Assembly: GCA_900552715.1 (NCBI GenBank)
Contig: USAV01000032.1
Span: 1 to 17,039 of the forward strand
DNA length: 17,039 nucleotides
Origin: an uncultured Veillonella sp.
GTDB taxonomy: Bacteria > Bacillota > Negativicutes > Veillonellales > Veillonellaceae
Direction: 5' to 3'
This document shows, piece after piece, positions 7,380 through 14,981 of the stretch. The first letter of the stretch is position 1, and every line of letters begins with the position of its first letter. Under the pieces are notes generated by a model. It did no database searches, had not been told where the DNA came from, and was given only the letters and a program-made list of their open reading frames with translations. The position numbers and the translations under genes were made by a program.

Positions 7380-8171
7380 ATGAGTCTAGCAGATACACAA
7401 TACCTCGGTATTATTGAAAATATTTTAGAACATGGCACGTATGGTCAAAACCGTACAGGTATTGCAACTTATAAATTGCCACATCAAATTATGCAATTTG
7501 ACTTGCAAGAGGAATTTCCCATTTTGACTACAAAGTTTGTAGCTTTCAAAACGGCGGTAAAAGAATTGTTATGGATTTGGCAAATGCAGTCTAACGATGT
7601 ACGTAAATTACAAGAAATGAACGTGCGCGTATGGGATGAGTGGATGCGTGAAGATGGTACCATTGGTAAGGCCTATGGTTACCAAATTGCAAAGTACAAA
7701 CAACTCGATAATCTCATCAAGACTATCAAGGAAGATCCTGATAGCCGTCGTATGATTGTTACATTGTGGAATATTGAAGATTTAGATGATATGGCATTGC
7801 AACCATGTGCGTATGAAACATTATGGGATGTAGCTGATGGACACTTGAACTGTATGCTCATCCAACGCAGTGGCGATATGGGCCTTGGCGTTCCATTCAA
7901 TACCGCTCAATATGCAGCATTACAATGCATGATTGCCCAAGTAACAGGTCTTAAACCTGGTAAATTTACTCATGTTATCAACAATGCTCATGTCTATGAA
8001 AACCATGTAGAAGCATTGCGCGAGCAGTTAGCACGTCGCGATCAAGCGTTGCCAGCACCTAAGATTGTTGTAAACCCTGAGGTGAAAGACTTTTATGATT
8101 TCACACCAGAGGACGTTACACTAGATGGGTATGAACATTTAGGTAAATTATCCATGACTGTTGCTGTATAG
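7380..8171 (+). CDS. thyA: Thymidylate synthase (phage phi3T/B. subtilis ThyA-like class)
   Basis: A 263-residue cytoplasmic enzyme that methylates dUMP to dTMP using methylenetetrahydrofolate, giving dihydrofolate. The catalytic cysteine is Cys143 in LQPCAYETLW. Phosphate-binding arginines lie at 123-124 (DSRRM) and 163 (QRSGDMGLGVPFN). The C-terminus ends in the family's functional TVAV. The blocks KELLWIWQ, REDGTIGKAYGYQ, PCAYETLW and NPEVKDFYDFTPED resemble the phi3T/B. subtilis ThyA type rather than the common E. coli type (PCH). The ATG at 7380 follows a G-rich ribosome site (AGGGGGA at 7370-7376). It heads a thyA-dfrA-tex cluster: dfrA starts 77 bases on and uses the dihydrofolate made here. 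Confidence 0.95.
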   Translation: MSLADTQYLGIIENILEHGTYGQNRTGIATYKLPHQIMQFDLQEEFPILTTKFVAFKTAVKELLWIWQMQSNDVRKLQEMNVRVWDEWMREDGTIGKAYGYQIAKYKQLDNLIKTIKEDPDSRRMIVTLWNIEDLDDMALQPCAYETLWDVADGHLNCMLIQRSGDMGLGVPFNTAQYAALQCMIAQVTGLKPGKFTHVINNAHVYENHVEALREQLARRDQALPAPKIVVNPEVKDFYDFTPEDVTLDGYEHLGKLSMTVAV

Positions 8172-8237
8172 CAGTGTATTCATGACCATTGCTAAATAGT
8201 ATTCCATTTATGACTGTTGCCGTATAGTAGTAATTGA
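8154..8237 (+). repeat. Degenerate 28-bp tandem repeat, three copies, across the thyA stop codon
   Basis: Copies begin at 8154, 8182 and 8210. Each opens with ATGAC, then TTGC and ATAG at the same offsets: ATGACTGTTGCTGTATAG, ATGACCATTGCTAAATAG and ATGACTGTTGCCGTATAG. By hand, copies 1 and 3 agree at 21 of 28 positions and copies 1 and 2 at 19 of 28. The first copy is the real end of thyA (codons M-T-V-A-V-stop); the next two are non-coding echoes between thyA and dfrA. The third runs up to the dfrA ribosome site. Confidence 0.7.
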
Positions 8238-8248
8238 AAGAGGCCAGT

Positions 8249-8743
8249 ATGTTAGCATTAATCGTAGCCGTAGCACATAATCGTGTCATCGGTAAAGATA
8301 ATACCTTGATTTGGCACTTGCCGAATGATTTGAAATTCTTTAAAGAAAAAACGACAGGTCATGTCATCATTATGGGCCGTAAGACCTTTGAAAGCTTGCC
8401 GTTCCTGTTGCCAAATCGTGAGCACTGGGTGATTACTCGTGATAAGGGCTTTGATGCGCCAGAAGGGGTTAAGATATTCCATAGTCCTGAGGCGGCTGCA
8501 GAAGCAGCACGTGCTCTTGATGCGGCCTATGTTATCGGCGGTGCTCAAGTATATGAGGCTTTCTTGCCTTACGTGGACATGATGTACATTACAGAAGTAG
8601 ACCACGAATTTGAAGGGGATGCATTTTTTCCAGAGTTCCCAGAGGAAGCTTTCACCATTGATTCCGTAGTAGACGGCGTGGTGGATGAAAAGAACAAATA
8701 TCCTCATCGTTTTGTAACCTATCGCAGAAAGGCATCTAAATGA
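8249..8743 (+). CDS. folA: Dihydrofolate reductase
   Basis: A 164-residue cytoplasmic enzyme that reduces dihydrofolate to tetrahydrofolate with NADPH; it is the trimethoprim target. The start LALIVAVAHNRVIGKDN, Trp22 and Asp27 in WHLPNDLKFFK, the NADPH site IMGRKTFESLP and YVIGGAQVYEAFLP match the family, and residue numbering agrees with E. coli DHFR at Trp22 and Asp27. I chose ATG 8249 because AAAGAGG at 8238-8244 is spaced 4 bases from it. An in-frame TTG at 8234 would add five residues but lies before that ribosome site and inside the third 28-bp repeat. The gene recycles the product of thyA immediately upstream, and its stop overlaps the tex start by 4 bases (ATGA), indicating translational coupling. 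Often called dfrA as well. Confidence 0.95.
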   Translation: MLALIVAVAHNRVIGKDNTLIWHLPNDLKFFKEKTTGHVIIMGRKTFESLPFLLPNREHWVITRDKGFDAPEGVKIFHSPEAAAEAARALDAAYVIGGAQVYEAFLPYVDMMYITEVDHEFEGDAFFPEFPEEAFTIDSVVDGVVDEKNKYPHRFVTYRRKASK

Positions 8744-11022
8744 GTGAAAGAATGTTTGCCATTATTGGCAGTGAATTAAATGTTAAGCCAAAGCAGGTGC
8801 AAGCTGCCGTAGAATTATTGGACGAAGGCAATACGGTGCCATTTATTGCGCGTTATCGTAAAGAAGTAACCGGCGAATTGCAAGATGAGCAATTACGTAC
8901 CATTGAAGAACGCATTAAATACTTGCGTAACTTGGAAACACGTCGTCAAGAAATCATTGCATCTATTACAGAGCAAGAAAAGATGACCGACGAGTTGATG
9001 AAGTCCTTAGAGGCCGCAACAAAGCTTCAAGAGTTAGAGGATCTCTATTTACCGTACCGTCCTAAGAAACGTACGCGCGCTATGATTGCCCGTGAACGAG
9101 GCTTAGAGCCGTTGGCGGAAATGATCCTTAACGATACAGTTACCGCTGGTGATCCTTTAGAGATTGCTAAAGACTTTGTAACGGAAGAGGTGCCCACACC
9201 AGAGGACGCTATTCAAGGTGCGTCAGATATCGTAGCGGAAATCGTTAGTGATAGTGCTGACTTCCGTGCGTACTTGCGTAAAAAGATGTGGAACGAAGGC
9301 TTTATTCAAGCTGAATTGACTGGTGATGAAGAGGTACAACAACAATTCTTGCAATATGCAGAATATGCTGAACCAGTTCGTCAAATGCCATCTCATCGTA
9401 TCTTGGCAGTTAACCGTGGTGAAAAATTAGGGGCCTTAAAATTAGCTCTTACCGTACCAGGCGATACATATGTAGCGTACATGGTGCAAAAGTTAGAGAA
9501 AAATCCAAAGTCTATCTTCGCAGACTATAAAGCAGCGGCCGTAGCCGATGCGTACAAACGTCTAATTTTCCCTGCTCTAGAGCGTGATATACGCAATGAG
9601 TTGACGGAAAATGCAGATGAGCAAGCTATCAAGGTATTTGGTGTAAACCTTAAGAACCTATTGTTACAACCGCCTTTGGCCGGTCATGTTATCATGGGTC
9701 TTGACCCTGGTTACCGTACTGGTTGTAAGATGGCTATCATCGACCAACAAGGTAATGTGCTAGATTATGGTGCCTACTACTTAACGAATAGTGAAAAGCT
9801 TCGCAAAGAAGCGCAAAAGGTATTGGCTGATAAAATCCGTAAATTCAAGGTTACGCTCTTATCTATTGGTAATGGTACTGCCTCCTACGAAACAGAGCAG
9901 TTTGCGTCCACTATGATTGAAGAGGAAAAATTAGATTGCCACTACATCATCACCAATGAAGCAGGCGCATCTGTGTACTCTGCATCTAAATTGGCTATCG
10001 ATGAATTACCAGATTTAGACGTAACAATTCGCGGTGCCGTATCCATTGCACGCCGCGTACAAGATCCATTGGCTGAATCTGTTAAAATCGATCCTAAATC
10101 TATCGGCGTAGGTCAATACCAACATGATGTAAATCAAAAACAATTGACTCATACCTTAGATCAAGTAGTTGAAACCGTAGTAAACCACGTTGGGGTAGAA
10201 CTTAACACAGCATCTCCAGCTATCTTGCAACATATTGCAGGTATTTCTAGTACGGTGGCTAAAAACATCGTTGCGTACCGTCAAGAGAATGGCGTATTTA
10301 AGAGCCGTAAAGAATTGTTGAAAGTACCTCGCTTAGGTCCTGCAGCGTTCACACAATGTGCGGGCTTCCTTCGCTTGCAACACGGTAAAAATCCACTAGA
10401 TAATACATCTGTCCATCCTGAGTCCTATGAATTGGCAGAACGCATTATTGGTGAATTAGGCTTTACCTTAAAAGATTTGCAAGATAAGGCGCAACTAGAA
10501 GGGTTACAAGTGAAATTACCGCTCGTTGATGCAGAGAAAATGGCCGCTAAACTTGATGCGGGTGTACCAACTGTACGAGATATTCTAGCTGCTTTGGCAA
10601 AACCAGGTCGTGACCCTCGTGAAGATTTACCGGCACCGCTTACGAGAAAACATGTAGTAAGCCTTGAAGATATCAAGGTCGGCACTGTGGTAAAAGGTAC
10701 AGTTCACAACGTAGTTGACTTTGGTGCCTTCGTAGACTTTGGCCTTAAAACTAATGGTCTGTTACATCGCAGTGAATTATGTAATAGCCGTCAACATCCA
10801 TCCGATGTATTAGCTGTAGGCGATATCATCGAAGCTCAAATTATTTCTGTTGATGTAAAACGTAATCGTATCGGTTTATCTGTAAAAGCATTGCAACCAG
10901 AAAAGCCAAAGAATAACGATAATAACCGCAATAGAAATAATAATGGTCAACGTCGAAATAATAATCGTGACAACGGTGGCCGTCAAAACAATAGAAATAA
11001 TGGAGAACGTCGAAAAGCATAG
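8740..11022 (+). CDS. tex: Transcription accessory protein Tex (S1 RNA-binding)
   Basis: A 760-residue cytoplasmic nucleic-acid-binding protein of the Tex/Spt6-like family. The N-terminal helical region has VPFIARYRKEVTGELQDEQ (33-51) and YLPYRPKKRTRA (103-114). A YqgF/RNase H-like domain begins at IMGLDPGYRTG (318-328). Helix-hairpin-helix repeats follow (about 490-560, HIAGISSTVAKNIVAYRQ and LLKVPRLGPAAF). The S1 domain spans about 645-717 (VGTVVKGTVHNVVDFGAFVDFG). Residues 721-760 form an unusual Asn/Arg/Gly-rich tail, encoded partly by a duplicated segment. Tex homologues influence transcription and RNA turnover and help survival under stress. The start overlaps the dfrA stop (ATGA), so the two are probably coupled. 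Confidence 0.94.
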   Translation: MSERMFAIIGSELNVKPKQVQAAVELLDEGNTVPFIARYRKEVTGELQDEQLRTIEERIKYLRNLETRRQEIIASITEQEKMTDELMKSLEAATKLQELEDLYLPYRPKKRTRAMIARERGLEPLAEMILNDTVTAGDPLEIAKDFVTEEVPTPEDAIQGASDIVAEIVSDSADFRAYLRKKMWNEGFIQAELTGDEEVQQQFLQYAEYAEPVRQMPSHRILAVNRGEKLGALKLALTVPGDTYVAYMVQKLEKNPKSIFADYKAAAVADAYKRLIFPALERDIRNELTENADEQAIKVFGVNLKNLLLQPPLAGHVIMGLDPGYRTGCKMAIIDQQGNVLDYGAYYLTNSEKLRKEAQKVLADKIRKFKVTLLSIGNGTASYETEQFASTMIEEEKLDCHYIITNEAGASVYSASKLAIDELPDLDVTIRGAVSIARRVQDPLAESVKIDPKSIGVGQYQHDVNQKQLTHTLDQVVETVVNHVGVELNTASPAILQHIAGISSTVAKNIVAYRQENGVFKSRKELLKVPRLGPAAFTQCAGFLRLQHGKNPLDNTSVHPESYELAERIIGELGFTLKDLQDKAQLEGLQVKLPLVDAEKMAAKLDAGVPTVRDILAALAKPGRDPREDLPAPLTRKHVVSLEDIKVGTVVKGTVHNVVDFGAFVDFGLKTNGLLHRSELCNSRQHPSDVLAVGDIIEAQIISVDVKRNRIGLSVKALQPEKPKNNDNNRNRNNNGQRRNNNRDNGGRQNNRNNGERRKA
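10929..11015 (+). repeat. Duplicated segment encoding the Asn/Arg tail of Tex
   Basis: CAATAGAAATAATAATGGTC (from 10929) and CAATAGAAATAATGGAGAAC (from 10989) both lead into ACGTCGAAA. They differ by one triplet length and a few bases. The duplication is in frame and lengthens the low-complexity C-terminus. Confidence 0.5.
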
Positions 11023-11131
11023 TTATATATAACTACGTGGTCCTTTTTGCTTCATTATTCTATGCAATCTAGTTAATCTATATTAATAGATATTAAATGA
11101 GATATATTATTGACTAAAAGTCATTATATAG

Positions 11132-11170
11132 AAAACCGCATCCTCTATGGATTTAGAGGCTGCGGTTTTT
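11132..11170 (+). terminator. Intrinsic terminator of the thyA-dfrA-tex cluster
   Basis: AAAACCGCA (11132-11140) plus CCTCTA (11142-11147) pair with TAGAGG (11154-11159) plus TGCGGTTTT (11161-11169), with one internal T/C mismatch and a 6-base loop. The T-rich TTTTTCTTT follows. It lies 109 bases after the tex stop. Confidence 0.9.
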
Positions 11171-11232
11171 CTTTATAGCTTAAAGCTATGTATATTGATG
11201 CAGAAGTGGTATATCGAAAACAGTATATCTGA

Positions 11233-11261
11233 TTGAAATATTTAGATATAAGGCGTATGAT
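11233..11261 (+). promoter_or_regulatory. Promoter of the aldehyde dehydrogenase gene
   Basis: TTGAAA (11233-11238), a 17-base spacer and TATGAT (11256-11261) form one of the best sigma-70-type promoters in the window. The leader would be about 48 nt and contains two weak hairpins: GAGGA/TCCTC at 11271-11285, and TCCT/AGGA at 11295-11306, which overlaps the ribosome site. Confidence 0.65.
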
Positions 11262-11315
11262 GAAATTACAGAGGACATCTTCCTCAATCTATATTCCTAC
11301 ATAGGAGGTAATGCT

Positions 11316-12800
11316 ATGAGCTTGAACCTTAAAGAACGTTATGGACTATTAATTAATAATGAATGGGTACCGGCATCTGACGGTGCTGAATTTAATGTAT
11401 ATAACCCTGCTAATGGCGAACAACTTGCTATCTGTGCAGAGGCTACGAAGGACGATGTTGATAAAGCAGTAGATGCTGCAACAGAAGCTTTCAAAACTTG
11501 GAAAAAAGTATCCCAAGTAGAGCGCGCTGATTACTTGTTAAAAATTGCTGACGCTATCGATGCGCACAAAGAGCACTTGGCACAAGTTGAAACATATGAC
11601 AATGGTAAACCAATCCGTGAAACTTTGAATGTAGATATTCCACTTGGTGCAGACCATTTCCGTTACTTCGCTGGTGTACTTCGCTCCGAAGAAGGCTCTG
11701 CTCAAGTATTTGATGAAAATACATTGAGCCTCATCGTGCGTGAACCAATTGGCGTTGTAGGTCAAGTAGTGCCTTGGAACTTCCCATTCCTAATGGCAGC
11801 TTGGAAATTGGCACCAGCTCTTGCAGCAGGTTGTACAGTTGTAATTAAACCTTCTAGCCATACATCTCTTAGCCTTTTAGTATTAGGCGATATTTTGAAA
11901 GATATCTTGCCAGCAGGCGTTGTAAATATCGTAACTGGTAAAGGCTCTAAATCTGGCCAATATATCCTTGATCATCCAGGCTTCAGCAAACTTGCTTTCA
12001 CAGGCTCTACAGAAGTCGGTCTTGATGTATATAAAGCAGCTTCCGAACGCTTGATTCCTGCTACATTAGAATTAGGCGGTAAATCTGCAAATATCTTCTT
12101 TGAAGATGCAAACTGGAAACAAGCTCTTGATGGGGCAATGCTCGGTATCCTCTTCAACCAAGGTCAAGTATGCTGCGCAGGTTCCCGTATCTTTGTACAA
12201 GATACAATTTACGATAAATTCGTAGCTGAACTTTCTGCATTATTTGATAAAGTAAAAGTTGGTTTACCTTGGGAAGAATCTACACAACTAGGCTCCTTGA
12301 TTTACGAAGCTCAAGTTGAAAAAGTACTTAGTTATGTAGAACTTGCTAAAGAAGAAGGCGCTCACATTGCAGCTGGTGGTGTACGCGTTACTGACGGCGA
12401 ACTTGGCAAAGGTTGTTTCATTAGACCTACACTTATCGTAGATGCTACAAACGATATGCGCGTAGCTCGCGAAGAAATCTTCGGCCCTGTAGCTGTTGTT
12501 ATTAAATTCCACAGTGAAGAAGAAGTGATCGAACAAGCTAATGACAGCTTATACGGTCTTGGCGGCGGTGTATTCACTCAAAACCTTAACCGTGCCATCC
12601 GCGTAGCTCGTGCAATCGAAACAGGTCGTATGTGGGTTAACACATATAACTCCATCCCAGCAGGCGCACCATTCGGTGGTTACAAACAATCTGGTATCGG
12701 CCGTGAAACTCACAAAGTTATCCTTGAACACTACACTCAAATGAAAAACATCATTATCAACTTGAGTGATAAACCATCTGGATTCTACAGTTTAGATTAA
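11316..12800 (+). CDS. NAD(P)-dependent aldehyde dehydrogenase (ALDH superfamily)
   Basis: A 494-residue cytoplasmic enzyme oxidising an aldehyde to the carboxylic acid with NAD(P)+. It has VPWNFPFLMAAWKLAPALAAG (152-172; the transition-state asparagine is Asn155), the cofactor loop IKPSSHTS (177-184), AFTGSTEVG (227-235), the general base Glu252 in LELGGKSA, the nucleophile Cys286 in NQGQVCCAGSR, EEIFGPV and PFGGYKQSGIGRE. The overall type is close to acetaldehyde (AldB-like) or broad-range dehydrogenases; the real substrate is not determined by sequence. AGGAGGT at 11303-11309 precedes the ATG. Codon use is as biased as in nifJ, suggesting high expression. It is a single-gene unit with its own promoter and terminator. 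Confidence 0.93.
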   Translation: MSLNLKERYGLLINNEWVPASDGAEFNVYNPANGEQLAICAEATKDDVDKAVDAATEAFKTWKKVSQVERADYLLKIADAIDAHKEHLAQVETYDNGKPIRETLNVDIPLGADHFRYFAGVLRSEEGSAQVFDENTLSLIVREPIGVVGQVVPWNFPFLMAAWKLAPALAAGCTVVIKPSSHTSLSLLVLGDILKDILPAGVVNIVTGKGSKSGQYILDHPGFSKLAFTGSTEVGLDVYKAASERLIPATLELGGKSANIFFEDANWKQALDGAMLGILFNQGQVCCAGSRIFVQDTIYDKFVAELSALFDKVKVGLPWEESTQLGSLIYEAQVEKVLSYVELAKEEGAHIAAGGVRVTDGELGKGCFIRPTLIVDATNDMRVAREEIFGPVAVVIKFHSEEEVIEQANDSLYGLGGGVFTQNLNRAIRVARAIETGRMWVNTYNSIPAGAPFGGYKQSGIGRETHKVILEHYTQMKNIIINLSDKPSGFYSLD

Positions 12801-12832
12801 TAATTGAATAGACTCTACCTATAATTACATAA

Positions 12833-12865
12833 AAAAGGCACCAATTTAATTATTGGTGCCTTTTG
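12833..12865 (+). terminator. Intrinsic terminator of the aldehyde dehydrogenase gene
   Basis: A perfect 13-bp stem, AAAAGGCACCAAT (12833-12845) with ATTGGTGCCTTTT (12852-12864), has a TTAATT loop and ends in a T run. It is near-symmetrical and separates the housekeeping gene from the accessory pocket. Confidence 0.92.
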
Positions 12866-12882
12866 TGTTATTCATTATAATA

Positions 12883-12911
12883 TTGTTATAGATAAAATAC
12901 ACTTTTACGAT
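12883..12911 (+). promoter_or_regulatory. Promoter of the FGE-fold gene
   Basis: TTGTTA (12883-12888), a 17-base spacer and TACGAT (12906-12911) lie about 50 bases before the start codon, directly after the preceding terminator. Confidence 0.5.
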
Positions 12912-12960
12912 AAAGAGGCTTTGTGTACGTATATGTGTAAAAATAAGGAGAGGTGAAATA

Positions 12961-14028
12961 ATGAGGTCTATTCCCATCAAAAAATTATATAATCCCCAAT
13001 ATGATCTCTTATCTATTAGCGATAAGGAGGAATTGTTAGATCAGATTGGAGAAATATATAATCTAGAATTAATATCTTTTAAACACTTTGCTGCATTTAG
13101 ACAATCTACATATACGGCAGTATATCGTTCACATGATGGTATAGACTTTGTATTTGTTCCTGGCGATACTGTTACGTTAGGGTTTGATTTTAAAAATAAA
13201 CCATTACAGGATATTTTTAATGATGAAAATTTAGTGGAGCTTGCCTATCCATTTGTGGAGGGATATGAAGAGGAAATCTTTAGTGAAGACGATGTTCAAA
13301 CTAAGATTCGCGAAACACTAGAAGATGAAGCAGTACTATCCAACATAGAAACGTATTTTAAACATAATTTTACTCAAGAAGATGAGTTTGTAATCCATCC
13401 ATTATTGGTACAAAAAGAGTATAGTCAAACTTGTTGGACACCTATTTCAGATGAGGAACTCAGACAAAATAAAGAATGGCAACAGATGATAGAAAAAGCC
13501 GAAAGCAAGGGGCTTTCTGAAACAATGATTCATAATACCATTTGTTTATATCAAACAGACGATAACAATTGGTATGGTAAACTTTATGAAGAAACCACAT
13601 TTAAGGAATTGTTACAGAACATAAAAAAACATGGGTACTCCTTACCGACACGAAGAGAGTGGGAGTATTTAGCTGGCAAGGGGTGTAGGACTATTTTTCC
13701 ATGGGGGAACAATATAGATTTTTCTATGAACTTAAAACATATGGAATGGATGGATAATGATGGAGAGTATACATTAGAAAAGGAAAACTTTTTTGGCTTG
13801 ATTATAGGTGATGATCCGTATTGTAGAGAAATCGTATATGATGAAGATGAATTTTCCTATAAAGGTGGAGATGGTGGCCGCAATATATGTGGAGGCTTAG
13901 GCGTTATGTGGGGCTATTTACCTGTTTCACCATACTTTCAAGATAGTGAAATGACAATTGGCGATAATATAAATGGAGGATATGATTTCTTTAGACGAGT
14001 TGTAAGGATTAATGACAATATGAAATGA
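12961..14028 (+). CDS. Divergent formylglycine-generating-enzyme (SUMF1) fold protein, function unknown
   Basis: A 355-residue protein with no signal peptide or membrane segment. Several short blocks match the order found in the FGE/SUMF1 (C-type-lectin-like) fold: FVFVPGDTVTLG (63-74), LPTRREWEYLAG (228-239), FPWGNN (246-251), NFFGL (276-280), YKGGDGG (300-306) and FFRRVVR (343-349). About 150 residues, rich in Glu and Asp, separate the first and second blocks. The catalytic cysteine pair of true FGE is not evident: only one cysteine (Cys310) lies near the expected site, and the usual GNVWEW is missing. It is therefore probably a non-enzymatic or repurposed member. No sulfatase gene is nearby. 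The ribosome site AAGGAGAGGTG ends 6 bases before the ATG. Monocistronic, convergent with the lipoprotein gene. Confidence 0.75.
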   Translation: MRSIPIKKLYNPQYDLLSISDKEELLDQIGEIYNLELISFKHFAAFRQSTYTAVYRSHDGIDFVFVPGDTVTLGFDFKNKPLQDIFNDENLVELAYPFVEGYEEEIFSEDDVQTKIRETLEDEAVLSNIETYFKHNFTQEDEFVIHPLLVQKEYSQTCWTPISDEELRQNKEWQQMIEKAESKGLSETMIHNTICLYQTDDNNWYGKLYEETTFKELLQNIKKHGYSLPTRREWEYLAGKGCRTIFPWGNNIDFSMNLKHMEWMDNDGEYTLEKENFFGLIIGDDPYCREIVYDEDEFSYKGGDGGRNICGGLGVMWGYLPVSPYFQDSEMTIGDNINGGYDFFRRVVRINDNMK

Positions 14029-14078
14029 TATTACATATAATAATTCTAAAATATCAAATGATAACGTTGTCTTATACG

Positions 14079-14110
14079 TAAAAGAGGTACCCTAGACGGT
14101 ACCTCTTTTA
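14079..14110. terminator. Bidirectional terminator between the FGE-fold and lipoprotein genes
   Basis: AAAAGAGGTACC (14080-14091) pairs perfectly with GGTACCTCTTTT (14098-14109) around a 6-base loop, with T-rich flanks on both strands. It directly abuts the TAA of the convergent lipoprotein gene at 14111-14113. Confidence 0.88.
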
Positions 14111-14686
14111 TTAATATTGGGATAAGCGGAATATTCTTCTATATTCTTCCGGTGCATCAGATCCATCAGATGGTTTTATGATGACTCTAATATATATTTT
14201 TTCTTTGAAATCTGGATATGTTGCAGCATATTCTTTGCAGAATTGATCCATACGATTGTAAAAGTTTATTACATCTTGATTTTGTATAGCCGAATAGGGG
14301 ATAGGCATTTCAATATACAAAGAAGATGTATCATATGTGGCATAGGATAGCTCTTCTGCCGTTAGATAGTTTTTCATTAATGGAAATGTAGTTATCAGCG
14401 GAATGTTGGTTATCAGTATTCGATCAACTTGTGGTACAACAGGTGCAGAGGTGTGCATGACTTCAGATATTTCAATTGGCATTTGTGGATACTTGTCAAA
14501 GGTGACTTGCCATGTGTTGTTCCTTTGTGACTTCAAGTGATATGTTAGATTAGGATAATTCTTACTTATATATTGTTGAACTTCCTCTTCACTGTAATGT
14601 GAGAGAAGATGACAACCCGTTGTTAGTATGAGCGAGACGATAATGAGCGGTAATAATACGAATCGCTTTAGGGCAAATGGTTTCAT
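14111..14686 (-). CDS. Putative lipoprotein, function unknown
   Basis: A 191-residue protein with a basic N-terminus (MKPFALKR), a hydrophobic stretch (residues 9-21) and a lipobox-like LTTGC with Cys25 as the predicted lipidated residue. The -3 position is Thr rather than the usual Leu, so the call is good but not certain. The mature part starts with a short helix (SEEEVQQYISKNYP) and is otherwise mixed, with no motif I recognise. On the - strand AAAAGGAA precedes the ATG by 6 bases. It is transcribed opposite to its neighbours. It might be an envelope or immunity-like protein, but nothing in the sequence proves this. Confidence 0.75.
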   Translation of the reverse strand: MKPFALKRFVLLPLIIVSLILTTGCHLLSHYSEEEVQQYISKNYPNLTYHLKSQRNNTWQVTFDKYPQMPIEISEVMHTSAPVVPQVDRILITNIPLITTFPLMKNYLTAEELSYATYDTSSLYIEMPIPYSAIQNQDVINFYNRMDQFCKEYAATYPDFKEKIYIRVIIKPSDGSDAPEEYRRIFRLSQY

Positions 14687-14730
14687 TGTATATTCCTTTT
14701 GTACTTCTTTAGAAAGTTCAGTAAATCGTA

Positions 14731-14753
14731 ATTGCTTAACAAGTATTGCTTAA
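14731..14753. repeat. Short direct repeat upstream of the lipoprotein gene
   Basis: ATTGCTTAA occurs at 14731-14739 and 14745-14753, a 14-base period, 45-67 bases before the lipoprotein start. It could be a regulator site; chance in AT-rich DNA is possible. Confidence 0.35.
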
Positions 14754-14767
14754 TTATTGGCGGAATT

Positions 14768-14889
14768 TTGAAGTACATTAATTTAATTATATTATACCTA
14801 AAATATGTTTTTACTTATATAGTTGATTAATACCATACAATTTTTCCATAAACTATAACAAAGAGGCACCTCGAAAGAGGTGCTTTTTT
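14768..14889 (+). ncRNA. Possible small RNA (promoter-like element plus orphan terminator)
   Basis: TTGAAG (14768-14773) followed by TATTAT (16-base spacer) or TTATAC (18-base spacer) could start a transcript near 14803. It would end at the perfect terminator 14866-14889, giving roughly 85 nt with no coding potential. The only other source of + strand transcription from upstream would be read-through across the antisense side of the lipoprotein gene. Expression is not shown. Confidence 0.3.
14866..14889 (+). terminator. Orphan intrinsic terminator
   Basis: GCACCTC (14866-14872) pairs with GAGGTGC (14877-14883) around a GAAA tetraloop and is followed by six T. No + strand gene lies upstream of it before the preceding terminator at 14079-14110. 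It may insulate the membrane-protein operon, end a small RNA, or be left from a lost gene. Confidence 0.85.
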
Positions 14890-14929
14890 GTGCTTAACAA
14901 TAGCCTATTATATTTGAAAGTATACAGTA

Positions 14930-14938
14930 TGTTATAAT
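14930..14938 (+). promoter_or_regulatory. Extended -10 promoter of the membrane-protein operon
   Basis: TGTTATAAT (TG-n-TATAAT) is a full consensus -10 with the TG extension. TTGAAA at 14914-14919 is too close (13-14 bases) to be a normal -35. The leader would be about 37 nt. Confidence 0.6.
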
Positions 14939-14981
14939 CTAGACTATGTAAATGGGTATTGTAAAAGAGATGAGATAAAAA

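Noticed and set aside
8234..8248. TTG at 8234 as start of dihydrofolate reductase
   Set aside because: The ribosome site AAAGAGG lies after it, and residue numbering from ATG 8249 matches the DHFR family exactly at Trp22 and Asp27.
8258..8707. A 149-codon open frame on the - strand opposite dihydrofolate reductase
   Set aside because: It lies wholly inside a clear DHFR gene, has no ribosome site and encodes a Cys/His/Phe-rich sequence with no family character.
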